A stretch of DNA of 47,552 nucleotides from Pseudomonas fluorescens (GTDB lineage Bacteria > Pseudomonadota > Gammaproteobacteria > Pseudomonadales > Pseudomonadaceae). Location: the NCBI RefSeq assembly GCF_902497995.1, contig NZ_CABVII010000038.1, positions 1-47,552 on the forward strand, read 5' to 3'. A model generated the notes under the pieces. That model saw only the letters and a list, made by a program, of their open reading frames with translations. It had not been told where the DNA came from and ran no database searches. This document shows positions 44,601 to 47,552 of this stretch, piece by piece. The stretch's first letter is position 1. Each line of letters opens with the position of its first letter. The position numbers and the translations under genes are program-made.

Positions 44601-45108
44601 GCAACCCCAGCAACCCCAGCAACCCCATCTGCCGCTGCAACCGACCCTCTTCGTCGCACCCACCGGCACGCTGACCTCGCCACTGACCTTCGCGCCGTTG
44701 TTCGAGGAGCGGGTCCTCGGCGATGGCCTCCGGCCGCTGGGGGATATTTTCATCAGTCGCGGGGCATTTTCCCAGAGCATGATTGCCCAGGTGTTCAGCG
44801 GCAGCACTAGCGCGGGCAACGGTTCGGGCCATGGCTTCCTCGGTGTTGGCGGCGGTGATGGCGGGGTGTTTGGCACCAGCACGCTGTCGAGTCTGTTCCA
44901 TCAATCCACCGACCCCGAGCGCGATTCGCTGGAGTCCTTCGGCAAGGATTCGATCCGGGGCGGGGATCTTTCCCAGGGGCTGCGTGGAGCGTTCAGTGCG
45001 CCGACCCTGGGTCAGCAATTGCAAGCGCTTACAGACACCGAGCGACGGCAGATCAGTAGCCTGGCCGCCGCTTTGCGACAAGTCGGCATCAGCGAAATGA
45101 AGGCTTGA
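35656..45108 (+). CDS. Giant surface protein: LEPR motif, DUF4347, Gly-rich region, 23 Ig-like repeats
   Basis: This 3150-residue protein starts MWWKNGKSHQ and carries LEPRMLFDGA at residues 25-34, an N-terminal motif of large exported proteins. Residues about 88-248 are a DUF4347 domain (VVFVDARVKEADSLL; VQIIAHGNAGDLWLGDSYL). Next come a beta-helix-like segment and a glycine-rich part (about 378-588), then 23 Ig-like repeats of about 102 residues (about 605-2950; Big_12-like, GETSLVTITFSEAV, SSDGGITWTATFTP), and a final 200 residues with Pro/Gln (QPQQPQQPQQP) but no RTX repeats. No typical signal peptide is seen. It is likely a surface or biofilm adhesin exported by the neighbouring M50-HlyD/TolC genes. 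A GTG at 35647 is an alternative start. Confidence 0.85.
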   Translation: MWWKNGKSHQAQGARVLVSPMIMSLEPRMLFDGAVAATVADTAQADGPTTADAARPPTTDQPAAAGQGTHDQADAAPATAPVAVPGQSVVFVDARVKEADSLLNGVAPGTQVVQLDATRDGLQQIADYLDTHQGISSVQIIAHGNAGDLWLGDSYLSVDNVAARSAVLADIGQDMNAGGDILIYGCYTAEGQRGLSFIDSLAQLTGRDVAASSNRTGVGGDWNLEIATGNIESANVLSTTAMSDYQWGLATWTASNNANTGVGSLRAAIASAQNGDIVTFNASMTVQLTSELLINKNITVDGDLNNDGAADVILDGQYRTRVIEVAAGSTVTLDGLVITRGLVSGDGGNGGYGATGAMAGGIFNAGNLTLNNVAVTANGASGGGGGGGVRSSFYGGGGGGGGGLGGQGGGHGGTAGPGTGTLGGGSGGGGIGGYGGGYDATHMGGRGGTTTGGAGGIGVSYYSNGGDGATASNGTISIGGGGGGSGWSREGGAGGNAVGGIYNANTGTLTIVGTSYITNNIGAGGGGGGGGGYGGTASNGGIGGRGVGAIWNKGTLLITAANFAALAGNAAGSGAGGTALGGGTTGASPSSVANLYNDGGVLNTAYSPAPTATIVVADTTLKIGETSLVTITFSEAVTGLTNADLTLANGSLSAVSSGDGGVTWTATFTPTASISDTTNVITLDNSGVINGLGTAGVGTTHSNNYIVDTVRPTASIVLTDTALKIGDTSLVTITFNEAVTDFSNADLTIANGILSAVNSSDGGVTWTATFTPAASTTDTTNLITLANTGVSDLSGNAGSGTTDSNNYAIDTERPTATIVVADNSLSIGETSLVTITFSEAISSFTNADLTITNGTLTSASSSDGGVTWTATFTPTASITDATNLITLNNTGVSDAAGNAGSGTTDSNNYAIDTVRPTATIVVTDTALRIGETSLVTITFSQAVSGFTNADLTITNGTLSSVSSSDGGVTWTATFTPTNAITDTTNLITLDNTGVTDAAGNAGSGTTDSNNYAIDTARPNATIVLADPILSAGETSLVTITFSEAVTGFSNADLNVVNGTLSAVSSSDGGITWTATFTPTLGVNDASNVITLANTGVVDMAGNTGSGTTNSGNYTIDTVRPTATIVVADNALKIDETSLVTITFSEAVSDFSNTDLTIANGTLSAVSSSDGGITWTATFTPTSAITDTSNVITLDNSGVQNGSGNAGIGTTDSNNYAIDTVRPTATIVVADAALAVGQTSVVTFTFSEAVTGFTLADLTVSNGILSNLSTSDNITYTATLTPTASITDTTNLITLDNTGLTDAAGNAGSGTTDSNNYAIDSQRPTATIVLADPTLSAGETSLVTITFSEAVTGFSNANLTIANGTLSAVSSSDGGITWTATFTPTLGVNDPSNVITLNNTGVTDVAGNTGNGTTNSGNYTVDTVQPTATIVVADNALTIGETSLVTITFSQAVSGFTNADLTIANGTLSAVSSSDGGITWTATFTPTASTTDTINLITLDNTGVQAAASGSAGSGTTDSNNYAIDTVRPTATILVADAALAVGQTSVVTFTFSEAVTGFTLADLTVSNGTLSNLSTSDNITYTATLTPTASITDTTNLITLDNTGVTDAAGNAGSGTTDSNNYAIDSQRPTATIVLADPTLSAGETSQVTITFSEAVTGFSNDDLTIVNGTLSAVSSSGGGITWTATFTPTVDVNDPSNIITLANIGVTDVAGNTGNGTTNSANFTIDTVLPTATIVVADNALNIGETSLVTITFSEAVTGFSNADLTIANGTLSAVSSGDGGVTWTATFTPSASTTDATNLITLNNTGVQNASGNAGTGSTDSNNYAIDTVRPTATIVVADTELRIGETSLVTITFSEAVSGFTNADLTIANGTLSAVSSSDGGITWTATFTPSASITDTTNLITLDNTGLTDAAGNAGSGTTDSNNYAVDTARPNATIVLADSTLSAGETSLVTITFSEAVTGFSNADLSIANGTLSAVSSSDGGITWTATFTPTLGVKDTSNVITLANTGVVDMAGNTGSGTTNSGNYTIDTVRPTATIVVADNALKIGETSLVTITFSQAVSGFSNADLTIANGTLSAVSSSDGGITWTATFTPTASTTDTINLITLDNTGVQNASGNAGTGTTDSNNYTIDTTPPIATIVVADTELRIGDTSLVTITFSEAVTGFTNADLTIANGTLSAVSSSDGGITWTATFTPSASITDTTNLITLDNTGLTDAAGNTGSGTTDSNNYAIDTLRPTATIVLADTALNLGDTSRVTITFSEAVSGFTNADLTIANGTLSAVSSSDGGVTWTATFTPTARITDTTNLITLNNTGVRDLSGNVGSGSTDSNNYAIDTLRPTATIVLADTALNLGDTSRVTITFSEAVSAFSNADLTLANGTLSAVSSSDGGITWTAIFTPSANITDTSNLITLDNTCIADLAGNAGSGTTDSNNYTIDTLRPTATIVLADTALNLGDTSRVTITFSEAVSSFTNADLSIANGTLSAVSSCDGGITWTATFTPSANITDTTNLIKLNNTGVSDLSGNAGSGTTHSNYYAIDTLRPTATIVLADTTLTVGETSLVTITFSEAVRGFSNADLSIANGTLSAVSSSDGGITWTATFTPSASINDTTNLITLANTGVKDLSGNTGSGTTHSGNYTIDTVLPTASIVLADTALNLGDTSRVTITFSEAVSGFSNADLNIGNGTLSAVSSSDGGITWTATFTPTSAITDTRNVITLDNGGVQNASGNAGTGTTDSNHYAIDTARPTATIVVADTTLSIGETSLVTITFSEAVSGFSNIDLSIANGTLSAVSSSDGGITWTATFTPTANITDTSNQITLDNSCITDLAGNTGRGTTDSNHYAIDTAPPTATIVVANVHLGIGETTTVTISFTEAVSGFDLSDLSVANGTLSNLLSHDGGKTWTATLTPTSNVRMVNNAISLNIAGVSDGSGNAGSGTRQSNDYAIDTVPAPPTTVVIVPPNPESRVSPPLTVPDQPQQPQQPQQPHLPLQPTLFVAPTGTLTSPLTFAPLFEERVLGDGLRPLGDIFISRGAFSQSMIAQVFSGSTSAGNGSGHGFLGVGGGDGGVFGTSTLSSLFHQSTDPERDSLESFGKDSIRGGDLSQGLRGAFSAPTLGQQLQALTDTERRQISSLAAALRQVGISEMKA
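37461..44510 (+). repeat. Array of 23 coding repeats, about 306 bp each
   Basis: Repeat boundaries fall every 306 bp (occasionally 303 or 309), at about 37461, 37767, 38073 and so on to 44190. Consecutive units are similar; some multi-unit blocks are nearly identical, showing recent duplication. The frames on the opposite strand stay open because the period is divisible by three. Confidence 0.95.
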
Positions 45109-45150
45109 AAACACACATGAATCAGTGCGGTATCCAGGGGCGATCCAAGG

Positions 45151-46662
45151 ATGAAAAGAAGTCAAAAGTTATTCGGCGCCAGCTTGCTGACACTGGTCAT
45201 CAGCGGATGTGCAGTCAAAAGTGAGCCGATCGAACGCAGCGCCAGTGAGCAGCGCGCCAAAAGCGACCTGCAGAACATGTACACCGGCCAGGAGCCCCTC
45301 AGTGGCCCCCTGACCTTGCACCAGGCCATGGCCCGCGCGGTGAAATACAACCTTGAAGGCCGGCTCAAGATCATGGAAGAGGCCTTGGCCAAGCGCCAAC
45401 TCGACCTGGCCAGCTTCGACATGCTGCCGCGCATGGCCCTGGATGCAGGCTATGTCGGGCGCAACAACGTCGGCGCCTCCAGCAGCCAGAGCGTGCTGAC
45501 GGGCACCCAGTCCCTGGAACCGTCGACCTCCCAGGATCGCGACCGTCGGGTGGCCGACCTCACCATGGTGTGGAACGTTCTCGACTTCGGCGTCAGCTAC
45601 ATCAGCGCCAAGCAACAGGGCGACCAGCGACTGATCGTCCAGGAACGCCGCCGCAAGGTAATCAACACCATTGTCCAGGACGTGCGCTCGGCCTATTGGC
45701 GCGCGATGGCCGCCGAACGGCTGCTGACGCAGATCGACAGCCTGATGGCGCGGGTCGATACCGCGCGCAGCAATAGCCAGCGCATGAGCCAGCAACGTAT
45801 CGGCGATCCGGTCGTGTCGTTGGGCTACCAGCGCTCGCTGATCGAGGCGACCCGTCAGTTGCAGGAGCAGCGCCGCGCCTTGTCGTTGGCCAAAACCGAA
45901 CTGGCGACCCTGATCAACCTGCCCATGGGCACCGACCTGAAGTTGGCGACCGCGGACGATTACGCGTTACCGCAATTGAAAGTCGACATGGCCAGCCTGG
46001 AACATGAAGCGCTGACCAACCGTCCGGAGCTGCGCGAGCAGGATTACCAAGCCCGCATCAGTACCGCTGAAACCCGTAAGGCCATGCTACGGCTGTTGCC
46101 GGGCCTGGAGTTTTCGGCGGGGGGGCATTACGACAGCAACTCGTTTCTGGTCAACGAAAAGTGGGCCGATTATGGGGTAAAGCTGACCTGGAACCTGTTC
46201 AACGTGATCTCCGCGCCGGCCGCGATCAACGTGGCCAAGGCCGGCGAAGAAGTCGCCAAGGCCCGTCGCCAGGCCATGTCCGTAGCCGTGCTGGCCCAGC
46301 TCTACGTCGCCAACGCCAACTACCGGGAGGCGCTGCATCAGTTCCAGACCAACCAGGAACTGTCGAGCATCGACGGCCAGATTCTGGGGCAGTTGCGCAA
46401 TCGTCATCAGGCGGCGAGCCTCGGTGAACTGGACCTGATCCAGGGCGAACTGAACACCCTGCAGGCGGACTTGCGTCGGGACCTGTCCTACGCCGACTTG
46501 CGCAATGCCTACGGTCAAATCTTCGCCAGCGCCGGCCTCGACCCGATGCCGGAAGAAGTGCATTCCACCGAAGTCCAGTCCATTGCCACCGCGCTGGCCA
46601 ATCGTGAAGCCGCCTGGGCGTCGGGCAACATTGCGGTGACGACTTATGCCCCAGCCCAATAA
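45151..46662 (+). CDS. TolC-family outer-membrane lipoprotein
   Basis: This 503-residue protein is an outer-membrane efflux factor. The lipoprotein signal ends LVISGC with Cys20. The two TolC repeats cover about residues 60-260 and 270-470, with helices such as LEGRLKIMEEALAKRQLDLA and NVAKAGEEVAKARRQAMSVA. It lies 42 bp after the giant gene with no terminator, so it is probably co-transcribed. It would form the outer-membrane channel for the adaptor proteins encoded at 30.2-34.4 kb. Its end overlaps the APS-kinase start by 17 bp. Confidence 0.9.
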   Translation: MKRSQKLFGASLLTLVISGCAVKSEPIERSASEQRAKSDLQNMYTGQEPLSGPLTLHQAMARAVKYNLEGRLKIMEEALAKRQLDLASFDMLPRMALDAGYVGRNNVGASSSQSVLTGTQSLEPSTSQDRDRRVADLTMVWNVLDFGVSYISAKQQGDQRLIVQERRRKVINTIVQDVRSAYWRAMAAERLLTQIDSLMARVDTARSNSQRMSQQRIGDPVVSLGYQRSLIEATRQLQEQRRALSLAKTELATLINLPMGTDLKLATADDYALPQLKVDMASLEHEALTNRPELREQDYQARISTAETRKAMLRLLPGLEFSAGGHYDSNSFLVNEKWADYGVKLTWNLFNVISAPAAINVAKAGEEVAKARRQAMSVAVLAQLYVANANYREALHQFQTNQELSSIDGQILGQLRNRHQAASLGELDLIQGELNTLQADLRRDLSYADLRNAYGQIFASAGLDPMPEEVHSTEVQSIATALANREAAWASGNIAVTTYAPAQ

Positions 46663-47251
46663 CCTGCTGGCGCCGAGCGCCAGCGTCAGCCGTGAACAAC
46701 GCGAAGCCCGCAACGGCCATCGCGGCCTGTCGATATTGCTCACCGGTTTACCGGCGGCGGGCAAGTCGACATTGGCCCAGGCGCTGCACGCCGAGCTGTT
46801 CGAGCGGGGAGTGCAGAGCGTGGTACTCGATGGCGACGGCCTGCGGGTCGGCCTCAACCGCGACCTGGGGTTTACCGACAGTGATCGCCAGGAAAACATC
46901 CGGCGTGCCAGTGAACTGGCTGCATTGCTGGTGGAAAACGGGCAGATCGTCATCCTGGCGATGATCGCGCCGTTGGTGGAACTACGGGATATTTTCGCCC
47001 GGCGCCTCGGCGAGGATTATCGCGAAGTCTGGTGCCGCGCCGATCTGGCGGTGTGCGAACAGCGTGACCCGAAAGGTCATTACGCCCGCGCTCGTCGTGG
47101 GGATTTGGCAGGGTTCACTGGCATCTGCGCGCCTTACGAAACGCCGCTGTCCGCGTCGCTGGTGCTTGATACCGGTGTGCAGTCGGTGGAGGCGTGTCTC
47201 GACCGACTGCTGAACTGGCTCGGTGAATGTGCGGTGCTGCCGAAGCGATGA
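46646..47251 (+). CDS. cysC: Adenylyl-sulfate (APS) kinase, stand-alone
   Basis: This 201-residue protein is an APS kinase, which phosphorylates APS to PAPS, the sulfate donor for sulfotransferases. The P-loop is GLPAAGKST (34-42), followed by LDGDGLRVGLNRDLGFTDSD RQENIRR, close to the family signature, and later DPKGHYARARRG and FTGICAPYE. The start overlaps the tolC-type gene by 17 bp, so the two are coupled. Many pseudomonads already have a CysNC fusion for assimilation, so a separate copy joined to this locus suggests a dedicated PAPS supply for the sulfotransferase at 34.8 kb. Confidence 0.92.
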   Translation: MPQPNNLLAPSASVSREQREARNGHRGLSILLTGLPAAGKSTLAQALHAELFERGVQSVVLDGDGLRVGLNRDLGFTDSDRQENIRRASELAALLVENGQIVILAMIAPLVELRDIFARRLGEDYREVWCRADLAVCEQRDPKGHYARARRGDLAGFTGICAPYETPLSASLVLDTGVQSVEACLDRLLNWLGECAVLPKR

Positions 47252-47414
47252 GCTGGACTGTGTTCTTGCGTATGCCGGCGGCGGATGCGTTGACCTGACT
47301 GGCGTCGGGTCGGGTGAACCGCTGTTGCGCGCGTCTTGGCGATGGGATAATCGGTGGCAAAGGCTTGCAGGTTCTGCCGTTGGAGAATGCTAATCGTTAA
47401 ATACCTTGAATGAA

Positions 47415-47433
47415 AACCCGCCATCGGCGGGTT
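47415..47433. terminator. Short GC-rich hairpin after the locus
   Basis: AACCCGCC-ATC-GGCGGGTT is a perfect hairpin with few T residues after it. It could be a weak terminator or part of the insertion-sequence end. Confidence 0.45.
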
Positions 47434-47451
47434 AATGAGATGGTCACCCCC

Positions 47452-47486
47452 AACACCCTGCGAGGGCTACGCTTTCGCAGGGTGTT
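47452..47486. repeat. Inverted repeat upstream of the IS110 transposase
   Basis: AACACCCTGCGA (47452-47463) and TCGCAGGGTGTT (47475-47486) form a perfect 12-bp hairpin just before the transposase gene, possibly near the left end of the element. Confidence 0.6.
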
Positions 47487-47507
47487 TTGTTTTCGGAGGC
47501 CATCATC

Positions 47508-47552
47508 ATGAGCGAGTCAGCATTAATCGGTATCGATCTCGGCAAACACAAC
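47508..47552 (+). mobile_element. IS110-family transposase, 5' end (cut by the window)
   Basis: The first 15 codons read MSESALIGIDLGKHN behind a GGAGG ribosome-binding site. IGIDLGKH is the usual N-terminus of IS110 DEDD transposases, carrying the first catalytic Asp. The rest is outside the window. Confidence 0.8.

Noticed and set aside
35656..45108. Classical RTX/LapA-type adhesin with an ABC exporter
   Set aside because: No RTX nonapeptides are seen in the C-terminus and no ABC ATPase gene is present in the locus; the export partners are of the M50-HlyD and TolC types.
47134..47424. 96-codon minus-strand frame at the right end
   Set aside because: It overlaps the 3' end of cysC, is rich in Arg/Ser/Thr as expected for a shadow frame, and shows no domain.

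Overview
The window looks like the chromosome of a Pseudomonas of the fluorescens group. Evidence includes a complete liu (leucine/isovalerate) pathway with its MerR regulator, a PrrF iron sRNA behind a Fur box, a CrcY-type sRNA beside the HMG-CoA lyase gene, a gcl-glcG-tetR arrangement, an Aer receptor, DUF6124/DUF3077-type small proteins, and very many REP/REPIN palindromes together with a RAYT transposase gene. No rRNA, tRNA or CRISPR array was seen.

Layout. (1) 1-5.3 kb: glyoxylate carboligase gcl divergent from a GlcG/HbpS-like gene, with two identical TTGTATACAA palindromes between them; then a RAYT inside REP sequences, a TetR regulator and a YedI (DUF808) membrane protein. (2) 5.3-13 kb: an MlaA-like protein coupled to an exported alpha/beta hydrolase, a small membrane protein, a ZapE-like ATPase, and an ECF sigma/anti-sigma pair divergent from a catalase-like peroxidase and cytochrome b561. 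Matching ECF-type promoters face both ways in that gap. (3) 13.3-16.1 kb: an M14 carboxypeptidase, the PrrF sRNA, a DUF6124-type protein, and an XRE-S24 repressor whose self-cleavage dyad appears to be lost. (4) 16.1-26.5 kb: liuD, liuC, liuB and liuA on the minus strand, an acyl-CoA synthetase on the plus strand, then the CrcY-type sRNA, liuE and liuR on the minus strand. Three near-identical 16-bp palindromes in front of liuA and liuR are likely LiuR operators. (5) 27-29 kb: an Aer-like chemoreceptor and a small conserved protein. (6) 30.2-47.25 kb: a large surface-protein locus, followed by the start of an IS110-family transposase cut by the window end.

The most interesting region is 30.2-47.25 kb. 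Three tightly coupled genes encode a short periplasmic adaptor, an adaptor with a GAF-like N-terminal region, and a protein joining a PqqD-like domain, an M50 intramembrane zinc protease and an HlyD arm. After them come a sulfotransferase, a giant protein of about 3150 residues (LEPR-type N-terminus, DUF4347, glycine-rich region, 23 Ig-like repeats), a TolC-type lipoprotein, and a stand-alone APS kinase whose start overlaps the tolC end. There is no ABC ATPase, no RTX repeat and no classical type 1 secretion tail. I infer a dedicated system that makes PAPS, sulfates a product (perhaps the giant protein) and exports it through an M50-HlyD/TolC machine. I know of no described system with this composition.

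Intergenic DNA is dominated by at least four REP families. Several form tandem arrays with exact periods (66, 89, 113 and 124 bp), and these create many spurious open frames.
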